Shown in pieces: positions 10,028-18,483 of a stretch of DNA of 39,774 bases (positions within the stretch are counted from its first letter, which is position 1; each line of letters begins with the position of its first letter). The notes beneath the pieces were generated by a model, which saw only the letters and a list, made by a program, of their open reading frames with translations, ran no database searches and was not told the DNA's origin. Source of the DNA: Chara braunii (Eukaryota > Streptophyta > Charophyceae > Charales > Characeae). A program made the translations under genes and the position numbers. Location: NCBI GenBank assembly GCA_003427395.1, contig BFEA01000789.1, positions 543,583 to 583,356 on the forward strand, written 5' to 3'.

Positions 10028-10231
10028 ATCATACTAATCCTAAGGAAGATCGATGGATTTCAAGGGAGGAACTTGTCAAGACAGCTCCTCAGATCGTGGC
10101 AGATTATGAGAAGAAACTGACGGGGGAGGCACCAGCATGAAGCATCTCAGCGGACTTTCGAAGCTAAGGGGATGGAATGTGAGGAACAAGCCCTCAAGGG
10201 GCCCCATCAGACATCACATGCTCTGAGATAA
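9930..10231 (+). pseudogene. pol: pol C-terminus: chromodomain and tail
   Basis: In duplication copy 2 the frame runs through EYRVHF, then DRWISREELV and APQIVADYEKKL, the pattern of a chromodomain that would bind modified histone H3 tails and steer integration into heterochromatin. This frame ends at TGA 10138. A second frame beginning at 10136 continues as an Arg/Gln/Glu-rich tail to TAA 10229-10231, which suggests a 1-nt frameshift at about 10136 and a true end at 10231. Confidence 0.75.
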
Positions 10232-10261
10232 GGCCCCCAGCAAGTCGTGTGCTCGCCCTAA

Positions 10262-10274
10262 GTGAAGGCGGGCC
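10262..10274 (+). promoter_or_regulatory. Candidate polypurine tract
   Basis: AGTGAAGGCGGG lies just downstream of the pol end and is followed by CC and TGAATATTGTC, a plausible LTR start at 10275. If correct, the full LTR is about 1.0 kb and the 5' copy has lost about 140 bp. Weaker alternatives are CGGGGGAGG at 10121 and AAGGGGA at 10166. Confidence 0.3.
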
Positions 10275-10412
10275 TGAATATTGTCAGAGGCCAAAATTCA
10301 ACATTTCCATATGTGGGTATTCAGGCTCTCGCAGCACGCCAGTTGGTTGGGTAGACGCGTGAGCCTCACTAAGCTGCATCATACAGTTGGCCCGGGCCTT
10401 GACAGGTGCACC

Positions 10413-11282
10413 TGGGCACATACAGATAAAGCAGGGCCGATACATTGGGAAGCAGGCCGCCGGCCTTTGGAAAAGCAGTACTGCCTAAGCACCTACCTGG
10501 GAGCCCTGCACAGATGCAGCAAACAGCCCGAGCCTGGAGACTCAGGCCGTGCCCAACTGAAAAGGGCCCAGACCCTCAACTGTAGTCTCGGGCCTGGGCG
10601 GAGGGTCTGAGGCCCAACCGGAAGCTACTGGAAGCTTCCAGCCAGGCCACACGCAGCATCCAGGAGGCTGGCACTTCCTACCACTTCCATAAAAGAAGTG
10701 AGGCAGCCCAGGCCAGGCATTCTGGCCAGTGCTGGCAATGCGGAAGTGCTGCTGCGCTTCTGCTTGATGCTGCGCTGTTGTCCAAGGCGCTGACGGAGCG
10801 CTTAGTGGTGAAGTGGGGCGTTGTAGGGCAGCGGGGCGCAGGCAGCCATAGTCGGGCTGCTGGGCGCCAGGGGGTACAGCGGGTGATCTGGTGGTCTTCA
10901 GGGAAGGAGGCGAGTGTTGGGAAATCAAGGTCTGATTGAGGGTGACGAGATACGTACCTTGTGCATGAAAAGAGGTCGGCTATGGAGTTGACAGTCATGT
11001 ACATTGGTCTTCGAGAGTCGAAGTGAGCCTGTTGCCTGAACCAGCTGTAGGTAGGATAGTCGGGCAGAGTAGGTTGGGCACTGGGCGCCAGACAGAGCGA
11101 CTTTGGATATTGTGTTGGTGTGGCCTACGGGCTTGAACATTGGCTCATTACTTCATTGTATTGCTGTAAATGGATGGTTTCTCGATGCATTTTGTACTCT
11201 CTACTTGGATACGACTACCTGGACATCTGTGTGATTTTGCAACTTGGTTTTCTGTATATCGTTCACACTCATATTCCTTGCA
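10413..11282 (+). repeat. 3' LTR of the gypsy element
   Basis: Pairs with 2442-3305 and ends CCTTGCA. It carries a 10-nt insertion (copying ACTTCC) at about 10675. The block ACGTACCTNGTG near 10951, also found in the divergent LTR at the right window edge, is one of its most conserved parts. Confidence 0.9.
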
Positions 11283-11355
11283 CCGTCGGGACTTCAACTC
11301 ATAACATGTTTATCAACAGTTAAAATAAAATTTGATTGATTTATTGATTGACAAT

Positions 11356-11466
11356 TATCTTGTCGTGCTTGGATGCCACGCTGATTTTGTACCATTCAGC
11401 CGCATGGGGTGGGGATGTGGATCAGGTATATGCGCATTTCGTCACGCCACCTGGCACGACAAGATA
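11356..11466. mobile_element. Small foldback element with 13-bp perfect inverted ends
   Basis: TATCTTGTCGTGC (11356-11368) is the exact reverse complement of 11454-11466. About 85 nt lie between. No coding capacity and no target duplication seen. Confidence 0.55.
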
Positions 11467-11473
11467 TTCACCA

Positions 11474-11530
11474 ATCAAGCAAGCAAGCAAGCAATCCCAC
11501 TAACCGACCAAATCAATCAATCAGTCAAGT

Positions 11531-11564
<34 letters not shown>
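11474..11564. repeat. (AAGC)n and (AATC)n tetranucleotide repeats
   Basis: Short AAGC run, then about ten AATC units with a few interruptions. Confidence 0.95.
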
Positions 11565-11565
<1 letters not shown>

Positions 11566-11740
11566 GCCTACTCACACTATTACCGGTAGGTAGGATTTTT
11601 TTAGGATGGGCTTCTGGACGTAATTGCAGTCAGGTGCATCAAGCAAATGTCGCAATTATAGTCAAATACATCAAGGACGAGTCGTAATTACAGTCAGATG
11701 CATCCAGGAAAGCCTTCCTACTGGTAGTGTGAGTCCGCTC
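11566..11740. mobile_element. Family J modular MITE, copy J1
   Basis: Imperfect inverted ends of about 25 nt: GCCTACTCACACTATTACCG on the left, and on the right CTACTGGTAGTGTGAGTCCG. Inside are three modules of the form (GT)AATTACAGTCAGATGCATC. Related copies lie at 11809-12101 and 36771-36891. Confidence 0.6.
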
Positions 11741-11808
11741 TGACTTCATCCATCCAACAATCATTGAATCGTGGCAACCAAGTAATAGGAAGCATTAATT
11801 AAAAAAAT

Positions 11809-12101
11809 GGAGGCGTACTCGCGCCGAGACCTTCTTTTTCCCTTTTTTTTTATGTATGTGCATTCATAATTAGTCGAAAAAAAAAGTCAAAAATTCTCGA
11901 ATGCACATACGTAAAAAAAAAAGGGAATTTTTTGACTTTTTTTTTTGGACGTAATTGCAGTCAGATACCCCTCTGAAACGGGACGAAAATCACGGTCAGA
12001 TGCATCCAGGGAGATCTTCTAGTGCCAGTTTCCCCATAAGTAGGCCGGACAGTTGTTAAAAAAAACAAAAAAAAAGGGTTCAAAAGAGTGAGTATGCCCT
12101 C
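11809..12101. mobile_element. Family J modular MITE, copy J2, with nested foldbacks
   Basis: Left end GGAGGCGTACTCGCGC and right end GAGTGAGTATGCCCTC pair loosely as inverted ends. The internal modules GGACGTAATTGCAGTCAG and CGGTCAGATGCATCCAG match J1 and J3. The strong hairpins at 11840-11946 lie in its left half. Confidence 0.45.
11840..11946. repeat. Two overlapping A/T-rich inverted repeats
   Basis: First pair: 11840-11865 with 11899-11925 (core ATGTATGTGCATTC / GAATGCACATACGT flanked by T and A runs). Second pair: 11877-11896 with 11925-11946 (core AAAAAGTCAAAAATTC). The loop of the first hairpin holds an arm of the second, so the two structures compete or form a pseudoknot-like fold. 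Confidence 0.85.
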
Positions 12102-12768
12102 ACTTACACATACCCAAAAAAAAAAGAATGGAAAAGAAATGGGGAAAAACAAAAAAGGGATAACTCCGCGTTGAATTGTGAGGTCCCCCGCCTCGTTCAC
12201 TTGCTACTTTGAATGAATTTGATTTTATTATTTTATTTTTTTAAGGCGAAAAAAAAAAAGAACAAAGAAAAGAAAAGAAAAAAGAAAAAAAGAAAAAAGA
12301 TCAAAACACTATTTTAGTCAGGTCAACTAAGTAAATCCACCCACCCGGCGTGGGAAAACTGGAAGCTCCGCTGAAGCTTCATTCAGTGCAAATGAGCCTG
12401 GCCGATCAGCGGGGGGCAGATGCAGGATCTGTAACCAGGCTGGAAAGCGTCCAGATTCAATAAGCCCGGCGTTGGCGTCTCATATCAAAATCTGGAAACC
12501 CCCATGCAGCTCAGTTGGTAGGTAGGAGCCCGCAATTAATTAAATAATTAATCAATTTAATCGATCATAATTAATGATCGATGAGTCATTAGTTAATGAT
12601 TGCCTCTGCTCGTTCTAGTTCACCAATCACTACACCCGTTATTACTAATTTATTATCATTATTACTAATCAATACTTCCGTTTTCTCTTTATTAACACAA
12701 AAAAAAACGCCCCTTCAGTTCCATGGAGCAGCAGCAACCCAGCTCATCACCACGGCCGGCAGGTTAAC

Positions 12769-12803
<35 letters not shown>

Positions 12804-12833
12804 TCCATTGCACATTCCACTCCTCTCCCTTAA
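12102..12833. other. Low-complexity stretch without a gene
   Basis: A-rich and purine-rich runs around 12110-12160 and 12245-12300, an AT-rich palindromic patch (ATCGATCAT / ATGATCGAT at about 12562-12585) and an A32 run at 12770-12801. GCAGCTCAGTTGGTAG at 12506-12521 looks like a tRNA A box but has no B box downstream at tRNA distance. No coding region is supported. Confidence 0.6.
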
Positions 12834-12955
12834 GCGGCACTGAGCGGGGGCGTTCTATTCGGGTAAAGACGGAACAGACACCGCTGCCGCCATCGCTGCG
12901 GGACAGAGTTTCCATTCCATCTTAACCCAAATAGAACGCCCCTGATCAGTACCGC
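12834..12955. mobile_element. Family A MITE with about 42-bp inverted ends
   Basis: Left arm 12834-12875 and right arm 12915-12955 are inverted copies with few mismatches (core GGGGCGTTCTATT-Y-GGGT). Total about 122 bp, no coding capacity. The same GGGCGTTYTATTC end recurs at 12996-13045 and 16945-16960. Confidence 0.8.
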
Positions 12956-12995
12956 TGTATCCAAACCGAAAAGTGCCTCCAAATACAGTGATACT

Positions 12996-13045
12996 TAATA
13001 AAACGCCCCTGGTCACTATAATGACCAGGGCCGTTCTATTCCAGT
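12996..13045. mobile_element. Head-to-head family A/C ends
   Basis: AAAACGCCCCTGGTCA and TGACCAGGGCCGTTCT face each other across CTATAA, so two GGGCGTT-type ends abut. This looks like a deleted or nested element. The CTGGTCA / TGACCAG arms also form a local hairpin. Confidence 0.55.
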
Positions 13046-13089
13046 GAAGAAGTGAATCCAAAGAAACCAGAGCTAACAGCATTTGTTCT

Positions 13090-13202
13090 GGCCTACTACT
13101 AGTAGACTACTCGCCATCCGCCAAGAATTTGAATGCATGTGGACAGAGCGAGTTCAGATGCATTCAAAATGTTGGCGGACGGAGAGTTGTGCAACTAGGC
13201 CC
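13090..13202. mobile_element. Family B MITE, copy B1
   Basis: Arms 13109-13138 and 13158-13187 are inverted 30-mers (ACTCGCCATCCGCCAAGAAT and its partner) with few mismatches. The outer ends read GGCCTA / TAGGCC. Copy B2 at 17062-17176 has the same arms. No coding capacity. Confidence 0.8.
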
Positions 13203-13585
13203 TTATACTGATAGATTGCTTCAAGGAAAGGAAAGATTGTTTGTTTTTTTTTGGGAAAGATTGTTTTTATGGTACACTAAGATAACGGGAAAAAAACAAA
13301 AAAGAAAGGAAGCAAAGCAAGCAAGGATTAATTCACTGCTACTGACCCATCTCGTCCGCAGCTGAGGCCTACCGTCCACAATAAAAGTCTCTCTTATCCA
13401 GGGGTAGTCCAGGGGTTAATACAGGGGTTAAATCCACGGGGTTAACTCCAGTTAACCCCTGGAAGCTTACCGTCCCCCACCACCCATTGCTTCCTGAAAG
13501 ACGGAAGAATTGATATTTTTTATTGTACACTATGAAAAGATTCCCACTACGGGTAGCATGAGTCAAAAGATGTCCACCGGGCATC

Positions 13586-13726
13586 ATCAAATTATCTATA
13601 CGGCCTCCACCTGGGATCATCATTATTATACATAGGGCCTCCACCAGGGATGATCATTATTATCGATAGGGCCTCCACCGGGGATCATCATTATTATCTA
13701 TAGGGCCTCCACCGTGGATGATCATT
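13586..13726. repeat. 34-bp tandem repeat running into the gap
   Basis: GCCTCCACC recurs at 13603, 13637, 13671 and 13705, each unit with TCATCATTATTAT-like sequence. The array continues into the N run, so copy number is unknown. Confidence 0.93.
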
Positions 13727-13860
13727 NNNNNNNNNNNNNNNNNNNNNNNNNNNNNNNNNNNNNNNNNNNNNNNNNNNNNNNNNNNNNNNNNNNNNNNNNN
13801 NNNNNNNNNNNNNNNNNNNNNNNNNNNNNNNNNNNNNNNNNNNNNNNNNNNNNNNNNNNN
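13727..13860. other. Assembly gap (134 N)
   Basis: Unknown bases between the 34-bp tandem array and a 16-nt G run. Both flanks are hard to sequence, so the N length need not be the true length. Open frames through it are meaningless. Single N bases also occur at 30234 and 33365. Confidence 0.99.
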
Positions 13861-14059
13861 GGGGGGGGGGGGGGGGTTGCTGTGGTGGTGGACGGTAAGC
13901 TTGCAGGGGGTAAATGGATTTAACCCCTGGATGAGGGACTTTTGTTGTGTGTGGATGGGAGAGGCCTCAGCTACCAACAAGGCGGGTTAGTACCAGTTAA
14001 TTCTTCCTTGCTTCTTTCCGTTCTTTTTTTTTTTTCCTTTTCTTAGTGGACAAAAAAAG

Positions 14060-14247
14060 AGGAAAATTTTTCGAAATGCCCCTGAAGTTTGCGTTTATTT
14101 GCGGCGTGCCCCTCTGACGGCCGACTTGTCGTGCCCCTCTGACGATGAATGATGTTTCCAGAAAACCCCTCGCGTTGTTTGGGCCTGAAAAATGTTTCAT
14201 ATGCCCCTACTGGTACCAGTACCAAATTTTCAGTATGCCCCTACTCT
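14060..14247 (+). mobile_element. Family E modular repeat, copy E2
   Basis: Starts GAGGAAAATTTTTCGAAATG and carries successive modules ending ATGCCCCTG, GTGCCCCTCTGAC (twice), AAAACCCCTCG, and ATGCCCCTACT (twice). Inverted counterpart of E1. Related to E3 (16181-16344) and E4 (18484-19014). Confidence 0.65.
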
Positions 14248-14715
14248 CTTTAAAATCATCCATCACAAATTACTTAATTCATTCATCCATTCATTAATTG
14301 ATAGATCCACGAGAAGATTTCCACTTCGTCCTCCGCTCTCCGAATAAAAACCCCGTACCAACTGATCTTCCACCAAGCTGCGAGATTGCTTCATCTCTCC
14401 TTCATTGTGATGATGTCGTTAGCTTTTTTTTGGTACTTTCTTTTGGGCTTCTTGGGGGGGGTTCTTTCACTCCGGTCTGGCGCCTACCGTAGAATTTGGA
14501 GCTATTTGGACTCCTATAGTCTCCTAAAGTGTTTTTTTTCTCCGGCCCGGCCTCCTAAAAGTTCGGGTACTAGCCAGTACCACGTCGAAAATAGGCTCGG
14601 AGGTACTGGTGGTTTAATGGTGCGTGTAGTGAGTGATGTGTCAGATCCTTGGGGAATCCCCTTTCTAACTACTCTTATTCTCTATAAGAGTTCTCTATAC
14701 TCAAAGGGAACAGCG
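14248..14715. other. Unassigned stretch with a family F end
   Basis: No gene recognised. GGAGGTACTGGTGGTTTAA at about 14599-14616 matches the right end of the TTAA-flanked element at 34280-34952, but no left partner is visible here. Short hairpins occur at about 14652 and 14673. Confidence 0.45.
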
Positions 14716-14814
14716 GGGGCAAGGTTCCACTTGCACGAATTAAGGGATGCTGACCGTAGATAGCAAAGATCAACGGCCGAAATCTCCTAATTTGCGCAAG
14801 CGGGACCTTGCCCC
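14716..14814. mobile_element. Family H/G short MITE, copy H1
   Basis: About 30-bp inverted ends, GGGGCAAGGTTCCACTTGC on the left and its near-perfect inverted partner ending CTTGCCCC on the right. About 99 bp in all. The terminal GGGGCAAGGTCCC is shared with G1 and G2. Confidence 0.75.
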
Positions 14815-15600
14815 GGGTCTCGCGTGACGCTGTCCCGAACCCGGTCTGCCTGTGTTGGGAAAGAGTCGGGGGGCAAGGCGTCCCCAACAGGAACTCCGTC
14901 AAATCGGAGGTTTTTTTTTTGGGCTGCTGTGCGCCGGTTCGAAGGATGTCGCCGCCTGGTTTTTCTAATAATAACAGCTCTGCAGACTTGGCTACTCCTC
15001 GCCCTCGCTCATCAACCACTGCCCCGATCCCGGCCTCCCTCCGCTTGGACTCGCCTCCCCTTTACCCCACCCTACCCCACCCCCACCCCTCCCCATCACT
15101 GTCGATGCGCTATACCCATTTGCACCCGCAACAGTTCACCGCGGAAAGTTCCTGGATACTTCATGGATACTTCGTCTGCGGCAATCACCGTTGCCTCGTT
15201 CAAATTCATCAAGAAAACGCCGCTTTAAAAAAAAAAAAAACAAAAAAAAAAACCGACGCCGCTCCCACCACCGTGACGTGTGGTGCCAACGTAGTCGTTC
15301 AAATTCATCAAGAAGACGCTGCTCCAAAAAAAACAAAAAAAAAACAGGAACTATCCTGAACCTTCCAGGAACTTTCCATGAGATATCCTCGTGATCTCGC
15401 CGGCGGCAGGTTCAACAGCGTGGTGACTGTCGTGATGACGAGATGCGAGTGATAATGTCCAAGCGACGCGTGAAGTATCTTGGAACTATCCGGGAACTTA
15501 CCGTGAAGTATCCATCACCACACTCTTATCAAAAGACCACGACGAAAAAAAAAAGAAGAAGACGAGGAAAATCCTGACGAGTGATGACCATGGCGGCAAT
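14815..15600. other. Unassigned stretch with a 99-bp period duplication
   Basis: TCGTTCAAATTCATCAAGAA occurs at 15196 and 15295, each followed by an A-rich tract, so about 99 bp is duplicated. The upstream open frame (Ser/Pro-rich, 14808-15359) is biased by Pro-rich low complexity, and I do not support it as a gene. Confidence 0.5.
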
Positions 15601-16012
15601 TGAACCTCATCGTACGTCTGACACGTGGCCTTCGGCAATTTCTGAATCGCTCTCTCCTGCCCTTAATTAAGAGGGTACCGGAAAAAGAAAAAAAAAGGTA
15701 CGCCCCACTACGCATATGAGGTTCAATTGCCGAAGGCCACGTGTCAGGCGTACGAGGTTCAATTGCCGAAGGGCACGTGTCAGGCGTACGAGGTTCAATT
15801 GCCGAAGGGCACGTGTCAGGCATATATGAGGTTCAATTGCCGAAATCGCTCTCTCCTGCCCTCAATTAAGAGGGTACGGGAAAAAAAAAAAAAAAAAGGT
15901 ACACACATTACGCATACGAGGTTCAGTTGCCAAAGGCCACGTGTCAGGCATATGAGGTTCAATTGCCGAAATCGCTCTTCCTTAATTAAGAGGGTACCCG
16001 GGGGGGAAGGGG
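15601..16012. repeat. Tandem array with five CACGTG (G-box) cores
   Basis: A 36-38-bp unit (GAGGTTCAATTGCCGAAGG, then CACGTGTCAGGC) repeats at 15717, 15753, 15790 and 15828, and again near 15918 and 15953. CACGTG lies at 15622, 15737, 15773, 15810 and 15938. A second module (ATCGCTCT... CTTAATTAAGAGGGTAC) is interleaved at about 15647, 15845 and 15968. In plants ACGTGTC within a G-box is the core of abscisic-acid response elements; here there is no adjacent gene, so the array may just be a minisatellite. Confidence 0.85.
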
Positions 16013-16180
16013 GGGGGGAGGTACTCACACTATGCATGGGCTCCTGGATCGATTTCCCCCAATCTCAAGAAGGAAGGCTAAAAAATAATAATAATAAATA
16101 ATAAAAGAAGAAGAAAAAGAAAAACAAGAAAGAAAGAGAGAAAGAAGAAGGCAGCTGAGATGGTAGACAAAATTTGATAC

Positions 16181-16344
16181 GAGGAAAATTTTGCGAAATA
16201 CCCCTGAAGGATGAAAGAAATTTGCGAAATACCCCTGAACGTTCACGAACTTGCCAAAATACCCCTCCTCCCTAAAAGATGTGAGTAGAGCGGAATAATA
16301 CCCCACCCTCTGAAATTTCCAAAAGATTGTGAAATGCCCTTTTG
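16181..16344 (+). mobile_element. Family E modular repeat, copy E3
   Basis: Starts GAGGAAAATTTTGCGAAATA and repeats the module (TTTGCGAAAT)ACCCCTGAA at 35-45-nt spacing, ending with GTGAAATGCCC. Internal modules are more alike here than in E1/E2. Confidence 0.6.
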
Positions 16345-16495
16345 GATTTATTACGTATAAATCATTCTTTGCTATCTACCCCTGTCAGGAGTCGTAGTGG
16401 TGCGGACCAACTTTTTTTTTTTTTTACCTTTTTTTTTTCCGGAAAAAAGGAAGACACCATTAAGAAGCCCTTGAAACCAAGGTAAGCAGGATTGC

Positions 16496-16651
16496 GGTCC
16501 CACTAGCAAAGAGGACTGGACGAAGCGCATGAATCTGGAGGAGTTTAAAGTAGAGATGCAAAACAAAGCAGATCAATCACGATTTTCTGCACATCTTACA
16601 GAAACACGTCCAGATTCCGGCGTTAAATCCAATCCTTACTACTGGGAGACC
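16496..16651. mobile_element. Family G MITE, copy G1
   Basis: Imperfect inverted ends of about 42 bp: GGTCCCACTAGCAAAGAGGA on the left, and on the right a partner ending CTGGGAGACC. 156 bp, no coding capacity. TTGC precedes the left end and follows the right end, a possible 4-bp target duplication. Copy G2 is at 36966-37107. Confidence 0.75.
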
Positions 16652-16715
16652 TTGCCCCAGGAGAAGGGCGGCAAGGCAAATGGGGAGTAGGAGGTAGGAC
16701 GCGGGTAGGGGACGT

Positions 16716-16719
<4 letters not shown>

Positions 16720-16765
<46 letters not shown>
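16720..16765. repeat. (AG)n microsatellite
   Basis: Pure GA/AG run of about 46 nt. Confidence 0.97.
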
Positions 16766-16768
<3 letters not shown>

Positions 16769-16899
16769 GCAGGAGAGGGAGGATATGAGGAGGAGCACAT
16801 CATGGTAGATCCAGGGGCTACCTACCCGTCGTCACCGGAACAGAGCACCCGGTCATTCTTTCTTTTTTTTTTCTTTTTTTTTTTGCACCCGGTCATCGT

Positions 16900-16966
16900 C
16901 TGTATCTAGACTGAAAATAGCACAAAGTACACAGCTATAATGACCGGGCGTTTTATTCCGGTGAAC
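16900..16966. mobile_element. Family C MITE end, copy C2
   Basis: Same series as C1 (TGTATCTA, ACTGAAA, ACAGCTATAATGACC) followed by the family A-type end GGGCGTTTTATTCCGGTG. This links families A and C. An opposing CACCCGGTCAT block at 16885 may be the other end, next to T runs. Confidence 0.55.
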
Positions 16967-17061
16967 ACGTTTAGTAAGACAGGTTAAGAGTGACTTAGCA
17001 GCGACAAAAAAAAAAAAAAGCACGAACTGAGCTGTCGAACCACATCAGGGGGGGGGGGGGG

Positions 17062-17176
17062 CTACTGTAGTTGCACGACTCGTCATCCGCCCAACATTTT
17101 GAATGAATCAGGTCAATTTTCCTGTTCAGATTCGTTCAGAATTTTGCCGGATGGCGAGTCGTGCAACATGGCCTTA
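17062..17176. mobile_element. Family B MITE, copy B2
   Basis: Arms 17071-17107 and 17126-17165 are inverted (TTGCACGACTCGYCATCCG and following). Complete ends are better preserved than in B1. A G14 run precedes it. Confidence 0.85.
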
Positions 17177-17249
17177 GGTTCTCTTCCGTGATCGAATCTC
17201 ACGGGGGGGTGTAAGGAGAGGGGAAGAGGGAAGAGGGAAGGGAGAGGGT

Positions 17250-17312
<63 letters not shown>
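17250..17312. repeat. Poly-G tract of 63 nt
   Basis: An uninterrupted G63 run, able to form multiple G-quadruplexes. It lies immediately left of the D2 element end, as a G16 run lies beside the inner border of the D1 right end at 13861-13876. The exact length should not be trusted. Confidence 0.9.
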
Positions 17313-17313
<1 letters not shown>

Positions 17314-17603
17314 CGATGGGGGTGATTGCTGTCTTGGGTGGGGAGTGGTAGCTTAACTTGATGATTTTAACCCCTGGATTAACCCCTGGATTAACCCCTG
17401 GATTAACCCCTGGATCCTGGATTAACCCCTGGATTAACCGCTTTCGTTGTGGATGGTAGAGGCCTTGGCTGCGGACATCACGGGCCAGTAGCTTACAGGT
17501 GTTGCCTTAACTAGACTTAACCCCTGAATTAACCCCTGGATTAACCGCTTTTGTTGTGGATGGTAGAGGCCTCAGCTGCGGAAACGACAAGGTCAGTACC
17601 AAT
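17313..17603. mobile_element. Family D long-TIR element, copy D2 (right ends only)
   Basis: Right-end sequence homologous to D1, present twice: 17431-17497 and 17537-17600, each with GGATTAACCGCTTTYGTTGT, then GTGGATGGTAGAGGCC and GCTGCGGA. Before it lies a 12-bp tandem repeat TTAACCCCTGGA (17367-17439, about five units). No matching left end is visible between 14000 and 17250, so the copy is truncated or composite. Confidence 0.7.
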
Positions 17604-17783
17604 TCATCATTCCTTTCTTTCTTTCCTTCTTTCTTTCTTTCTTTCTTTCTTTCGTTATGAAGCAATCAATCATTTACTTACTTCCTTCATGAAGCAATCA
17701 ATCAAGACTGTTCGCCCTGTTTTCTTGGGATTAGGAATAATGTCTGCTCTCCAAGTATGGCGGCAGCGCGTGCGCGGGCGCGT

Positions 17784-17785
<2 letters not shown>

Positions 17786-17825
<40 letters not shown>

Positions 17826-17893
17826 GTGTGTGGGTGGGTGGGTGGGTGGGTGGGGGGGTGGAGGGGTGTGTGTGTGTGTGTGTGTGTGTGTGT
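17786..17893. repeat. (GT)n / (GGTG)n microsatellite
   Basis: Alternating GT with GTGGGTGGG interruptions. The Thr/His and Val/Cys frames through it are artefacts. Confidence 0.97.
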
Positions 17894-18125
17894 TGTCCTG
17901 TGCGCTATACACATTTTCGCATCGCAAAAAGAAGAAAACTGATTGTCCCAGACTGTGTCGTCGGACTGTCACCGACTCATCAGGAGGTTGATGGCCTCCC
18001 CTCCCCCGCACCACTGACCAGATGCGCAAAATGAGAAACGATTCTCCTGCTGAAACATGGCCAGGTACACCGCCATAACGTTCGTCTTTTCTGAAATCGG
18101 TGACTGGTTGCGGCAAAACCCTTAA

Positions 18126-18145
18126 TGTGTGTGTGTGCGTGTGTA

Positions 18146-18182
<37 letters not shown>

Positions 18183-18267
18183 CGGGGAGAGAGAACGGGG
18201 AGAAACGGGAAGGCCGCTACAGAAAGAGACACATATTGAATATGCAGAATGAAACACAGACACACAG

Positions 18268-18335
<68 letters not shown>
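18126..18335. repeat. (GT)n-(GA)n and (AG)n microsatellites
   Basis: GT run to about 18164, then GA to 18181, a short spacer, and an AG run at about 18273-18335. Confidence 0.96.
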
Positions 18336-18483
18336 GAAACCTACCTTGTCATCCAGCCTCATCCACCTCCTGTCGTCGAGCATTCATTCATCTGTTGCAC
18401 CATGGATGCCGCTCCATCGGAAATTTGTAAAACGACGTGGCCTCCAGGAGCGAGTTCCCTCAGAGAGTTCCTCTTTTCTGAGG

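Larger units (their letters stand above)
2442..11282 (+). mobile_element. Ty3/gypsy LTR retrotransposon, chromovirus type, inactive
   Basis: About 8.8 kb. Order seen: LTR, Met-tRNA primer-binding site, about 1.3-kb leader, gag, protease, RT, RNase H, integrase with zinc finger and GPF/Y-type C-terminus, chromodomain, LTR. RT-RH before integrase is the Ty3/gypsy order, and a C-terminal chromodomain places it among the chromoviruses. In-frame stops lie at 5617, 6600, 7212, 7803, 8285, 8813 and 9536, with frameshifts near 5230, 7890, 9165, 9240 and 10136 and a 71-bp duplication at 9886. The LTRs differ by roughly 40 substitutions plus a few indels by eye (about 5%). No convincing 5-bp target duplication: GGGCC lies before 2442 and CCGTC after 11282. 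Confidence 0.93.
13335..13997. mobile_element. Family D long-TIR element, copy D1 (contains assembly gap)
   Basis: Inverted ends of about 130 nt: the left runs from ACTGCTACTGACC through GCAGCTGAGGCCT and the CCAGGGGTTAA modules to AAGCTTACCGTC; the right (13875-13997) mirrors this. TTAATTC flanks both sides (13328-13334 and 13997-14003), a likely 6-7-bp target duplication. Long ends with no ORF suggest a non-autonomous MULE-like or hAT-like element, but the superfamily is not determined. The interior holds a 34-bp tandem repeat and the gap. Confidence 0.75.

Noticed and set aside
12506-12521. tRNA A box (GCAGCTCAGTTGGTAG)
   Set aside because: No B box at tRNA distance; the downstream sequence is AT-rich low complexity.
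13660-13990. Open frames across the N run
   Set aside because: They exist only because N bases contain no stops.
14808-15359. 183-residue Ser/Pro-rich open frame
   Set aside because: Composition bias, Lys runs from A tracts and an internal 99-bp duplication. No recognisable domain or splice context.
15717-15860. CRISPR-like regular repeats
   Set aside because: The units are contiguous tandem copies with no unique spacers, in a eukaryotic context.
17367-17439. Telomere-like TTAACCCC repeats
   Set aside because: The 12-bp unit TTAACCCCTGGA is not a plant telomere repeat, and it lies within the ends of family D.
17670-18383. 237-residue minus-strand open frame
   Set aside because: Most of it is Thr/His and Ser/Leu runs from GT and AG microsatellites. 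No domain is visible.
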